From JAJXTN01 sp038230895 (GTDB lineage Bacteria > Patescibacteriota > Saccharimonadia > Saccharimonadales > UBA4665): a stretch of 29,032 nt of DNA. The DNA lies in the NCBI GenBank assembly GCA_038230895.1, contig JBBRMJ010000013.1, positions 1 through 29,032 of the forward strand, written 5' to 3'. The notes beneath the pieces are model-generated. The model worked only from the letters and a program-made list of their open reading frames with translations, ran no database searches and had not been told where the DNA came from. The translations under genes were made by a program, and so were the position numbers. Numbering within the stretch: the stretch's first letter is position 1; each line of letters begins with the position of its first letter. This document shows, one piece after another, positions 1-7,321 of this stretch.

Positions 1-159
1 AGTTGTGGCTGCGATCGTTGCATCCGGCGTCAAGGTGTCTGCGTGGCTTTGGTTCAGGACTCGCACACCGACGAAGGCGAAGACGGCTACGAAAGCGACT
101 GCTATGAGGAGTTCTACATGGCCGAAGCCTTTGGTGTTGAGTGGTTTGAAGTAAGTCAT
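1..159 (-). CDS. Pilin-like protein with type IV prepilin leader (partial, 3' end outside window)
   Basis: Only the first 53 codons are in the window. The protein begins MTYFKPLNTKGFGHVELL. A short basic leader ends in Gly, followed by Phe at +1 and Glu at +5, which is the type IV prepilin peptidase cleavage pattern, and then by a hydrophobic helix (about residues 17-36). The helix is almost identical to that of the next gene (shared VELxxxxAFVAVFAFVGVRV core), so the two are tandem paralogues. The start ATG is preceded by GGAG with a 5-nt gap, a usable Shine-Dalgarno sequence. By family, such proteins are processed by a prepilin peptidase and displayed in pili or pseudopili. Nothing can be said about the mature domain because it lies off the edge. 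It follows the paralogue's stop by about 90 nt and may be co-transcribed with it. Confidence 0.8.
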   Translation of the reverse strand, partial: MTYFKPLNTKGFGHVELLIAVAFVAVFAFVGVRVLNQSHADTLTPDATIAATT

Positions 160-247
160 TGGTTCTCCGTTATTTTCACGAGTGGTAGGGCTTAGTGTTT
201 TTATTCAAAAATCGTACTTTGTTTGGTAGCTTGCTCTGCTAGTAATG

Positions 248-1585
248 TTATATCGATTTGTTGCGTTGCGAAGTAGCGGGTGGCGGAGTAGTAGGTTGGT
301 TTGTGCAGCGGTGATTTATCTCAATGTGCAATATTGGTACTATATTGAACGTCCATTTGTAGCCGGCCGACTGGCATGTAGCTTGTGTTTTAAAGTGAGT
401 TGGTGGATATACGCAGACGAGAGTAGTGCCACCCCCCTTGTATTCAGCTTTTCCTCCAGGACACTGACTAGTTATCGGTGCGCTCTTAGAACAGTAATCA
501 TAGGTTGATGTTACGTTGTATGACGGGTAACCGGTTGCACATTTTTTGTCGCAATTACTTCCGTTCCAGATTCTGTGCAGAGTATTCTCACAGTAGGTTT
601 TAGTAAGGATACTGCTACTGCCGCCACTAGTCGAACCACTACTTGGGTTGCCAGCAGACGAGACAGGGGCTTTCTTGATTGCAGCTGCGCCGGCAGTCGT
701 GACGGTAGTTATAGTATTGGCGTTGCTCGCACAGGCGTCGTAAGGACTTTCTACAAAGTAAGTAAGTGATGTGCTCGTACACTGCGGGGCGCCGACTAAT
801 TTTTGTTGGTCTGCTCTTCGGGCACAGCCGTCGGTCAGCCATTTACGATTTAATGCGGCGCAGCCCGATGCTGAGATTGAAGTCGAAACTGATGTTGAAC
901 AAAAGGCATATGTGCCGCTAGTGACAAGGCTGCCAGAAGTACACGTTGTACCGCACGTAGTACCGGACCAGTTACGACCGCGAAGTGTACAATTCGTGGC
1001 GTCGGTAACGGTGGTATTGGTGTGTGTCGTAGATGTTGGGGCTGGAGCAGGACTAGGCGCAGGGCTTGGCGTTGGCGATGGCGTTGGGGTTGTGGAGACA
1101 GGGGTTGTGGCGACTGGAGGAGCTGCACAGTAATCATAGGGTGAGGCTACGTAGTAGTATTGCTTTCCTGCAGTAGTACATTGCAGCGTGTTGACGCCTG
1201 ACTTTTGTGATGCGAGCCGGGCGCAACCGACTCCTAACACCCAGGCGCGATAGCGATTGGCGCAGGATGTTTGATTGAGCACGGTCGGAAGCGTCAAGGC
1301 GCCAGAACAGTAGTCATATATCGGTGCGACAACGTAGCTGCCCTGCCCACTGGCACAAACTTTATTGCAAGGATTAACACCGCTGGTGGCAGTTGCATTC
1401 CAGGTTCTGCCCAGTTGAGAACATTGTGTTTGGGTGGCGAATGCTACGGTGACCGCATGACTGGCTGAAATGACACGGACGCCGACGAAGGCGAAGACCG
1501 CCACGAAAGCTATGATAAGGACTAATTCGACATGGCCGAAGCCGCGTTGGTCCGCCAATCGACGGAAAGGTAATGTTATTTTCAT
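248..1585 (-). CDS. Cysteine-repeat surface protein with type IV prepilin-like leader
   Basis: A 445-residue protein. G15/F16 with Glu20 at +5 matches a prepilin peptidase site and is followed by a hydrophobic helix (about 21-38). The rest looks extracellular: five related four-cysteine modules at about 55-93, 108-153, 199-229, 242-285 and 332-365, each opening with Cys, then 4-6 residues, then R/H-x-W, and mostly closing with a Y-D-Y-C-like motif. A sixth, diverged module (375-427) ends the protein. A Pro/Thr/Ser linker (about 157-192) and a Ser/Gly linker (about 290-328) separate groups. Paired cysteines suggest disulfide-stapled modules outside the cell. I do not recognise the repeat family. 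A pilus or pseudopilus tip adhesin is a reasonable inference but unproven. No Shine-Dalgarno sequence is evident; a TTGCGT-17-TATAGT promoter lies upstream. Confidence 0.88.
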   Translation of the reverse strand: MKITLPFRRLADQRGFGHVELVLIIAFVAVFAFVGVRVISASHAVTVAFATQTQCSQLGRTWNATATSGVNPCNKVCASGQGSYVVAPIYDYCSGALTLPTVLNQTSCANRYRAWVLGVGCARLASQKSGVNTLQCTTAGKQYYYVASPYDYCAAPPVATTPVSTTPTPSPTPSPAPSPAPAPTSTTHTNTTVTDATNCTLRGRNWSGTTCGTTCTSGSLVTSGTYAFCSTSVSTSISASGCAALNRKWLTDGCARRADQQKLVGAPQCTSTSLTYFVESPYDACASNANTITTVTTAGAAAIKKAPVSSAGNPSSGSTSGGSSSILTKTYCENTLHRIWNGSNCDKKCATGYPSYNVTSTYDYCSKSAPITSQCPGGKAEYKGGGTTLVCVYPPTHFKTQATCQSAGYKWTFNIVPILHIEINHRCTNQPTTPPPATSQRNKSI

Positions 1586-1638
1586 AGATGATTGCTGTTT
1601 TTCTAAGCTGTTATTGCTTATGTTTATTGATATTAGAG

Positions 1639-1667
1639 ACTATAGACTGGAATGGCTGAGGACGCAA
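1639..1667 (-). promoter_or_regulatory. Promoter of the cysteine-repeat pilin-like gene
   Basis: On the minus strand TTGCGT (1667-1662) and TATAGT (1644-1639) are separated by 17 bp. The predicted transcript would have a leader of about 47 nt before the ATG at 1585, so this gene is leadered, unlike many in the window. Confidence 0.5.
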
Positions 1668-1720
1668 CAGATATACTACAGTCCTGCGAGGCGCCCCTGT
1701 TAAGCTGTGAATAAAACGGG

Positions 1721-2752
1721 CTACAGGCTGCTAGCGAGATCGACGAGTTGTTGGTTACCTAGAGCGCCATTACCAATGATGGTGTACCAGATGCCGTGAT
1801 TGACCCAGGTGGCGTTACCCTGGTTGTACAGGTAGATGGTGAGGCCGTGGCTTTGGACGGTTTGATAGCCGCTGTCGGTGCTACTGACGAAGTTATCGCG
1901 CAAGGTGTTGCTATCCCAGGCTGAGGCTTGTTCGGTGAGTGTGTAGGTGCGGGTAGTGTCGCTGTTGCTGTGGAAATGCGCAGCGACTTGGCCCGGATTG
2001 GCGTTGACGTCGCCAAGCGAGAAGCCAGCTGGGCGGTAGCTTGGTAGGCCAGCCGCAAAACCGGCCCGTGATGAGGCAAGGTGAAGCTTGACGTTACCGA
2101 CGTTCTGATAACCCAGAAAGCCAATCAATAATAAGACGGCGAGGGCTGCGCCACTGACACCGAGAATGCGACCTGCTCGCTGGCGACGATGACTTTTGGT
2201 TGGCTTGAAAGCAGGCTGCTGATGGCTATTGGCCGCCCGCAAAGCATGTTCTAAAAGGTCAGCGGTTGATTTGGACGGTCGAATCGCTGGGGCGATGCGT
2301 GGCGCTGCGGCGACAGCTATTGGAGCCGGTGTAACGGCTGTAACTGGTGTTGATGTTGATAGGACGCTGGCGCTAAAACGACTGACGAGCTTGCTTTTGC
2401 GCACGTTCTTGGCGTGTCGTAAGCGGCTGTGGTCGACAGACACGATCGATAGCTTGGGAGCGATGGTAGCGGCCGGTTGCTTGGTCAGTGCATCTGCGCG
2501 ACCATGGGCAGTCAGGCTGGGCTTTTGGCGGGGGCCAGGTTTCTTGACGGCGTGGCGCATCAGCGTTGTCGCTGGCTGTTGCTGGCGATGCTTTACGGGC
2601 TGAGCCGGTTGGTGGGTGGTCTTCTTAGGGTGGCTTACGACAGCTGCAGACATCGCTGCTGCCGGCTGGTGCGGTACAGCCTGAACCGGCTCACCGGTCG
2701 TGGCGTCGTAGGTCTTGCCATTAATTTGGATGGTATTGTTGGTTTTACTCAC
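1721..2752 (-). CDS. Membrane protein with DUF4367-like extracytoplasmic domain
   Basis: I start this gene at GTG 2752, giving 343 residues beginning (M)SKTNNTIQINGKTYDATTG. An ATG further upstream would add 35 residues of poor-looking sequence and would read through the -10 box TACAAT. The first 190 residues are low-complexity, basic and Pro/Ala/Gln-rich, without a signal peptide, so probably cytoplasmic. One transmembrane helix follows (about 196-213). The C-terminal 120 residues (YRPAGFSL, then W-x-N-H-G-I-x-Y, ending in LVDLASSL) resemble the DUF4367 fold often found outside the membrane on anti-sigma-factor-like or surface proteins. It is head to head with the PEGA gene and they share a 107-bp intergenic promoter region. 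Function unknown; a surface or envelope sensing role is only a guess. Confidence 0.75.
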   Translation of the reverse strand: MSKTNNTIQINGKTYDATTGEPVQAVPHQPAAAMSAAVVSHPKKTTHQPAQPVKHRQQQPATTLMRHAVKKPGPRQKPSLTAHGRADALTKQPAATIAPKLSIVSVDHSRLRHAKNVRKSKLVSRFSASVLSTSTPVTAVTPAPIAVAAAPRIAPAIRPSKSTADLLEHALRAANSHQQPAFKPTKSHRRQRAGRILGVSGAALAVLLLIGFLGYQNVGNVKLHLASSRAGFAAGLPSYRPAGFSLGDVNANPGQVAAHFHSNSDTTRTYTLTEQASAWDSNTLRDNFVSSTDSGYQTVQSHGLTIYLYNQGNATWVNHGIWYTIIGNGALGNQQLVDLASSL

Positions 2753-2766
2753 GTGGCTGTAGCTTG

Positions 2767-2772
2767 ATTGTA
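2767..2772 (-). promoter_or_regulatory. -10 box of the DUF4367-like gene
   Basis: TACAAT on the minus strand ends 14 nt before the GTG start. No convincing -35. A transcript starting about 7 nt downstream would have a leader of only about 8 nt. Confidence 0.4.
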
Positions 2773-2817
2773 CCCTATCGCAATGGTGAGGACTATTTAT
2801 ACACATCTTAAACCCTC

Positions 2818-2846
2818 TTGTAGTTCGCTGCAAGTGTCGACATACT
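2818..2846 (+). promoter_or_regulatory. Promoter of the PEGA-domain gene
   Basis: TTGTAG (2818-2823), 17-bp spacer, CATACT (2841-2846). The start codon lies 13 nt after the -10 box, so the mRNA leader would be only a few nucleotides long and there is no Shine-Dalgarno sequence. Confidence 0.4.
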
Positions 2847-2859
2847 AGAAGTCGCACCC

Positions 2860-4332
2860 ATGGATTATCTTGACCCTCGCAAACAATTCCGTCACCACAT
2901 CATATTGATGGTCGGGTACGTGCTGGTTGCAGTGGCGATTGTGCTGACGACCATCGTCTTTATCTATCAGGCATATGGCTTTGGATTGAAGGACGGCAGC
3001 ATCATCCAAAATGGCCTCGCTTACATGTCGAGCCAACCAAGTTCGGCGCAGATCTATCTGAATGACTCACTGTATACCTCCAAGACCAATGCCCGCCTGT
3101 TTATCCCAGCCAATATTTATCAAGTTCGGCTTCACCGCGATGGCTACCGTGACTGGCAACGCACGATTGCAGTTGACGGGGGTGCAGTCAGTCATTTCGA
3201 CTATCCCTTGCTCTTCCCTGCGACGTTGGCGACTACCACGGTTCAAAGCTACAACGCTGCGCCCACACTGATGACACATAGCCCAGATCAGCGCTGGCTG
3301 GTGCTACAGCAACCGGCAAACAGTTTAAATTTCGATATTTTCGATCTAAAAAACCCAACAAAAGTTGCTAGCCCTATCACGGTGCCGAGTAATGTGGTGA
3401 CCAAAGCGACAACCAGTGAGAGCTGGCAAGCCATCGAGTGGGCGGATGATAACCAGCACTTACTGCTGCAACATCTCTATGACGCTTCATCAGAGTTTCT
3501 ATTGATCGATCGGACTGCCGGAGGACAAGCGGTGAATCTCAACCAAACGCTTGGTTTGAATCCCACAAAACTCAGCCTCGATAACCGTAAATTCGATGCT
3601 TACTATATCTATAACGGGACGACTACTAGCCTGCAAACCGCCAGTCTCAAGACACCGACACCCGTGAATGTTGTCGACCACGTCTTGGCGTATAAGACTT
3701 ATGGGAACAACAGCGTACTCTACGCCACGACCACTGATGCACCGTCTGGCAAGGTGCTGATCAAATTAACTACCGGTACCCAGTCATATATCATCCGGAG
3801 TTTCCCAACCGGGTCAAATTATCTTCTCGATTTGAGCAGCTATAGCGGGACGCTGTATGCGGCCGCCGGCTCTAGTGCGGAAAATCGGGTATATATATAT
3901 CGTGATCCCGTCGGTCAACTCGCTGCCGAACCGACCCATGCTGTGGTACCTACCCAAGTCCTCCACGTCAATACACCTGATTATCTCAGCTTTTCGACGA
4001 CGGCCCAATACATCGTCGTTGAGCATGGTTTGCAGTTCGGTGTCTATGATTTCCGAAGCAAGACTGGTTACAATTATACGATTACGCATCCTTTGGACGC
4101 GATGCAAACGCATGCGACATGGTTTGATGCTGCACGGCTTTCATATGTGAGTGGTGGCAAGCTACAGGTGCTTGACTTTGACAGCACGAACCCACAATCG
4201 CTCATGCAGGCATCTCCCAGTTCCCTACCAGCAATCTCACCAGATGGCCGTTACCTATACGACATGACGGTGGCTCCAAATGGTCAAGCCCAGCTAACCC
4301 AGACGGCTTTGCGTATCCCAACTGACCTGTAA
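2860..4332 (+). CDS. Membrane-anchored PEGA-domain protein with beta-propeller-like ectodomain
   Basis: A 490-residue protein. A short cytoplasmic N-terminus is followed by one transmembrane helix (about 14-38), then a PEGA-type domain (about 54-118: SSQPSSAQIYLNDSLY, followed by HRDGYRDWQRTI). PEGA domains are about 70-residue beta-rich modules of surface proteins. The remaining 370 residues contain several repeats of the type SPDQRW...., ....WADDNQHLLL and SPDGRYLY, which look like blades of a WD40/TolB-like beta-propeller. The protein is probably anchored in the cytoplasmic membrane and faces outward. It ends 6 bp before the convergent sortase gene. No catalytic motif is visible, so a binding or scaffolding role is the most that can be suggested. 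Confidence 0.82.
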   Translation: MDYLDPRKQFRHHIILMVGYVLVAVAIVLTTIVFIYQAYGFGLKDGSIIQNGLAYMSSQPSSAQIYLNDSLYTSKTNARLFIPANIYQVRLHRDGYRDWQRTIAVDGGAVSHFDYPLLFPATLATTTVQSYNAAPTLMTHSPDQRWLVLQQPANSLNFDIFDLKNPTKVASPITVPSNVVTKATTSESWQAIEWADDNQHLLLQHLYDASSEFLLIDRTAGGQAVNLNQTLGLNPTKLSLDNRKFDAYYIYNGTTTSLQTASLKTPTPVNVVDHVLAYKTYGNNSVLYATTTDAPSGKVLIKLTTGTQSYIIRSFPTGSNYLLDLSSYSGTLYAAAGSSAENRVYIYRDPVGQLAAEPTHAVVPTQVLHVNTPDYLSFSTTAQYIVVEHGLQFGVYDFRSKTGYNYTITHPLDAMQTHATWFDAARLSYVSGGKLQVLDFDSTNPQSLMQASPSSLPAISPDGRYLYDMTVAPNGQAQLTQTALRIPTDL

Positions 4333-4338
4333 GGCTTC

Positions 4339-5643
4339 CTAACGTTGGCGACGGGGTTTACTAACCCAGCGTGCTGTCCAGATGAGGGCTGCTATCAAGC
4401 CCCCGAAGATGACTACTTTGCCGAGTGCGGTTCGTAGGAAACGCCCCCACAGCGTCGGGCCATTGCCGGGCAGAGAGACCGGTGTGCCGCTAATTGTCGT
4501 ATCAGTGCTGCTGGCAGTATTGCCGGAAGGGTCGGGACTGATCTGTTGTCCGACAATGATGAGGCGGTGGAGGCTGGTGCCAGGTGGATCACAAGTAATC
4601 AAGGTTGCGGTGGCAGCTTGACCATCAACTGGTCCAAGAACACTGACATCAGTTGGCTCGACGACAGATCGAGTGATGACTTTATAGACGTATACTTTGC
4701 CACTGTAGGTCAGGTAGAAGGTGTCACCAGGCACCAGGGTGTGGAGGAGCACGAAGGCGAACTTATACTTACCCTTGTTGAAAATATTATTGCTGCTGTG
4801 GCCAAAGAAGGCAGCATTGCCATTTTGTCCAGGCAAAACAGTGGTCGGGTAATGAACGATACCACTCTCTAGAGCATTCTCAATTGTCGCTTCATCCGTA
4901 GAAGTTTCAGTGTAATTTACAGGTATCTCAACATTGATTTTCGGGATGATAACTTCAGGGTTGGCAGTTGCTGCGACGCTGGTGCTACTGACTATGAGCG
5001 GTGTCGCGGCGGCAACTCGACTGGGCTGAATGAAGGGTGCGATAATGACTTCATTGAAGAAACCAAAGAGGAAGATGAGCACCACTACCCCGCCCATGCC
5101 CAGCCCGAATAACAGCGACTGGAGATGGTGTTTGGCCTGTAATTTACCACCAGCGCTGACTGAGTGACGGATTGCCGCCTGCACTTCCTGAGTGCTTCGG
5201 GCATCTTTGAGCTTTTTGGGTCGATTGACGACTGATCGGGTGCTTTCCGGACGACCGGCTTGGTGTTTATGTTTGGCGAAGACTTGTGGGTTAGCAACCG
5301 CTGGAGCGGCTTGTCCGGTTACTGCCGATTGGCTGTCGTAAAATTCTTGCCACACCTGGTGCTGTTCGATGGCCGGCAAGGCTTGGTAATAGTTATGCCA
5401 CTGCGTTTGGATGGCCGCTAGATCCTGCCCGGAGCTACTCAAGGAGTGCATGAATTGTTGATGTTTACTGCGATGCTGCACAGCCTCAGCCTCTGCGAGT
5501 TCCTGCCCGGCATTCGGCTCAGCTTCATACAACCGCGCGACTTTGTCGCGAATCAAGTCAGCGGCCACAGCTGCATCCGGCGCCAATGTTTGGGGCGCCG
5601 GCATACTGCTTAGATTGTCATGCGGTTGGTCATTTTTAGCCAT
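4339..5643 (-). CDS. Sortase with long cytoplasmic N-terminal extension
   Basis: A 434-residue protein. Residues 1-172 are hydrophilic, charged and probably cytoplasmic; a transmembrane helix follows (about 174-200); the sortase barrel occupies about 228-368; a second membrane helix lies near the C-terminus (about 405-425) and is followed by KPRRQR. The catalytic triad of the sortase family is present: His282 in AFFGHSSN, Cys351 in LITCDPPG and Arg360 in LHRLIIVG. Sortases cleave a C-terminal sorting signal and attach proteins to the cell wall or polymerise pilins. The two-helix layout with an internal barrel is like pilin-type or class D/E-like enzymes; I cannot fix the class. Nearby pilin-like genes make them possible clients, but no LPxTG-like tail is visible in them. 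The 170-residue N-terminal extension is longer than usual for sortases. Confidence 0.9.
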   Translation of the reverse strand: MAKNDQPHDNLSSMPAPQTLAPDAAVAADLIRDKVARLYEAEPNAGQELAEAEAVQHRSKHQQFMHSLSSSGQDLAAIQTQWHNYYQALPAIEQHQVWQEFYDSQSAVTGQAAPAVANPQVFAKHKHQAGRPESTRSVVNRPKKLKDARSTQEVQAAIRHSVSAGGKLQAKHHLQSLLFGLGMGGVVVLIFLFGFFNEVIIAPFIQPSRVAAATPLIVSSTSVAATANPEVIIPKINVEIPVNYTETSTDEATIENALESGIVHYPTTVLPGQNGNAAFFGHSSNNIFNKGKYKFAFVLLHTLVPGDTFYLTYSGKVYVYKVITRSVVEPTDVSVLGPVDGQAATATLITCDPPGTSLHRLIIVGQQISPDPSGNTASSTDTTISGTPVSLPGNGPTLWGRFLRTALGKVVIFGGLIAALIWTARWVSKPRRQR

Positions 5644-5679
5644 AATAAATATTTGAGCGCCACTGGCTCTCTACCGGTA

Positions 5680-5685
5680 AGTATA
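5680..5685 (-). promoter_or_regulatory. -10 box upstream of the sortase gene
   Basis: TATACT on the minus strand, ending 36 nt before the sortase ATG. A leader of about 30 nt is implied; no clear -35 element. Confidence 0.35.
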
Positions 5686-5775
5686 GTACAATTACCCCTT
5701 GTAGCCTACGTCTAAACGCAAGCGTAATTGCGCCAAGGTGGGGCAAGGTTACGGAGAGCTTTAAAATTGTTTACT

Positions 5776-5862
5776 GCCGCGGTGGTGGAATTGGTAGACA
5801 CGCCGGACTCAAAATCCTGTGAGCGCAAGCTCGTGACGGTTCAAGTCCGTCTCGCGGCACCA
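5776..5862 (+). tRNA. tRNA-Leu (anticodon CAA)
   Basis: The cloverleaf can be folded by eye. Acceptor GCCGCGG (5776-5782) pairs with TCGCGGC (5852-5858) with one G-U. The D arm is typical of leucine tRNAs (GGTGGAATTGGTAGACAC). The anticodon loop CTCAAAA (5808-5814) has CAA at 5810-5812. A long variable arm has a GAGC/GCTC stem (5821-5832). The T arm is GACGG-TTCAAGT-CCGTC, then A and an encoded CCA (5860-5862). The anticodon stem CCGGA/TCCTG has a C-U mismatch at its second pair. The tRNA sits alone in a 230-bp gap between two minus-strand genes. Confidence 0.95.
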
Positions 5863-5876
5863 AACAGTTTTCAAGC

Positions 5877-6494
5877 CTAGGCAGCTGCGGATCTGGCAAT
5901 AGCACGCTCTTGAATGCGTTGTTCGATGATGCCAGCTGGAACGGCTCGGACCTGCCTCGGGTCTAAGTCAAGAGTATGAGGTGTCAGTGCTCGAATAGCT
6001 TCCAGAAATCTCGTATCACATTCGCCATCGATACGCCCCAAGGTAACATGTGCTCGAGACTTGTTCAGCAGAACGCCGCCGAGCTCGGCGCCCAATGCCA
6101 CTGACTGCGAACTCTCTGCTTCAAGCTGGGCGTTATGAAGACTTAGCGTAACCAGGTTTTTATCAGGTCCAAGCAGCATAATACTACCGATAAAAACGTT
6201 CTGTAGCGGTTCGCAGTTGCCAGGAAGTTTGGCTATTTTGGTCGACAAAGCTGTTTCCCAGGTTTGATGCGGCAACTTCTTGATTATTGCGTCTCGCTGC
6301 CTGGAGTGTACTACCCGTCTGAATTCTGTTGCTGACAGAGAGGTAACGTGTAAACCACTTGGTTTGCGAGCTTCAAAATGGCCAATTGCATCGGGCACTT
6401 GCTGCATGGCTTTCAGAATAACGAGCCCCAATGTGGCTCGATGGGACGGCGATACCCGTCTTTCAAGTAGATAATATGGCGGTTGTTCGAGCAT
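5877..6494 (-). CDS. 2H phosphoesterase-like protein
   Basis: A 205-residue protein with two H-V-T motifs 100 residues apart, GLHVTS at 48-52 and RAHVTLG at 148-153. Paired H-x-T/S motifs are the defining catalytic feature of the 2H phosphoesterase superfamily (LigT, ThpR, cyclic nucleotide phosphodiesterases), which act on 2',3'-cyclic or 2'-5' phosphodiester bonds of RNA ends or small nucleotides. Overall length fits the superfamily. The start ATG 6494 is followed by MLEQPPYYLLERR; no Shine-Dalgarno sequence is present and the upstream 40 bp is strongly AT-rich with several -10-like hexamers. The tRNA-Leu gene lies just downstream, but nothing links them functionally. Assignment rests on motifs only, so the substrate is unknown. 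Confidence 0.6.
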   Translation of the reverse strand: MLEQPPYYLLERRVSPSHRATLGLVILKAMQQVPDAIGHFEARKPSGLHVTSLSATEFRRVVHSRQRDAIIKKLPHQTWETALSTKIAKLPGNCEPLQNVFIGSIMLLGPDKNLVTLSLHNAQLEAESSQSVALGAELGGVLLNKSRAHVTLGRIDGECDTRFLEAIRALTPHTLDLDPRQVRAVPAGIIEQRIQERAIARSAAA

Positions 6495-6535
6495 AATAAA
6501 TATAATTAAATCATATTACACGCCGAATGACAAAA

Positions 6536-7321
6536 TTATAATACGCTGCTGCTTATCGCTTCGAATGGCTTGCTTGGGTTCTGGAGCCACCAGGCTGCGG
6601 CGTGCGCGGCCGTGCGGACTCGCCAGGGGGTACGGTCGGTAGTTAGCTTGGTGGTGCTTACCTGCCCTTCGACCGCAACAATAATATTCTCAAGATGTTT
6701 CACGACGATAGCGAGTCTGTGCTGGGTGGTGAATTCATGTAGCTGGTCAATCAGCCGCAACAGGTCCATGTCAAACGTAAAAGCTTTCGTGAAATGGGCA
6801 TGGGTGCCGAGCTGTTGTAATTGTGCAAAACTGAGTACTAGGAGAGTATCTGGTCGCTCCAGTATGCCTTCTGGAGTCGCGGTGAAATATTCTAGTGCGT
6901 CCTTCGTGACCGTGAGCTGACCATGATAATCCTTGGCTAATTTCTCGAGGAGAATGGCCGTTTCGCTATTATGACCGATGTCGCCAGCCAGGAGCAGGCC
7001 ATCGGTCCATTGTGCCAGCTCGGCAACTTCGGCATAAGCACGCTGGCTGAAGCTACCGCTCGGTGTACTCGGTGCATATTCGCCGGCTTCGAATACTCGA
7101 CCGACCGTTTTCTGCAAGCTATCTGGTAAAAGCACACGGGCGGTTCCAATGCCTGCCTTACCTGCTTCGCTGTAAGCGGTGGCCGCTGCCGCAAACCCAT
7201 GAGCGTTACCACCGATGATCCCGAGCTTTCCGGCCTGAGTTTTGTTCTCCGGACGACTCCATAACAGATCCGGAAACAGCGGTTTCTCCGATGTTTGCCT
7301 ATGCCAGTAAGTACGATCCAT
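6536..7321 (-). CDS. Ribokinase-fold protein resembling ADP-dependent NAD(P)H-hydrate dehydratase (NnrD-like)
   Basis: I use ATG 7321 (261 residues, MDRTYWHRQTSEKPLF), because sequence upstream in this frame is a shadow of the HAD gene. The start lies 23 bp inside the HAD gene's 3' end, so the genes are translationally coupled. The N-terminal part (KLGIIGGNAHGFAAAATAYSEAGKAG) resembles the glycine-rich opening of NnrD-type carbohydrate-kinase-fold enzymes, and TVTKDALEYF fits the position of the conserved DADAL motif. NnrD repairs hydrated NAD(P)H. However, the usual GPGLG-type motif is replaced by LAGDIGHNSET and the C-terminal GxGD catalytic loop is not evident (RTPWRVRTAAHAAAWW there). It may therefore be a non-catalytic or repurposed relative. 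Confidence 0.55.
   Translation of the reverse strand: MDRTYWHRQTSEKPLFPDLLWSRPENKTQAGKLGIIGGNAHGFAAAATAYSEAGKAGIGTARVLLPDSLQKTVGRVFEAGEYAPSTPSGSFSQRAYAEVAELAQWTDGLLLAGDIGHNSETAILLEKLAKDYHGQLTVTKDALEYFTATPEGILERPDTLLVLSFAQLQQLGTHAHFTKAFTFDMDLLRLIDQLHEFTTQHRLAIVVKHLENIIVAVEGQVSTTKLTTDRTPWRVRTAAHAAAWWLQNPSKPFEAISSSVL

Noticed and set aside
1000..1110. Possible simple-sequence repeat or CRISPR-like array in the Pro/Thr linker
   Set aside because: The repetition is a codon-level low-complexity linker within a coding frame; there are no spacers of constant length and no cas genes.
771..1133. Plus-strand frame rich in Val and Gly opposite the cysteine-repeat gene
   Set aside because: It mirrors the Pro/Thr linker of the minus-strand gene, which has clear domain structure; no promoter or Shine-Dalgarno sequence.
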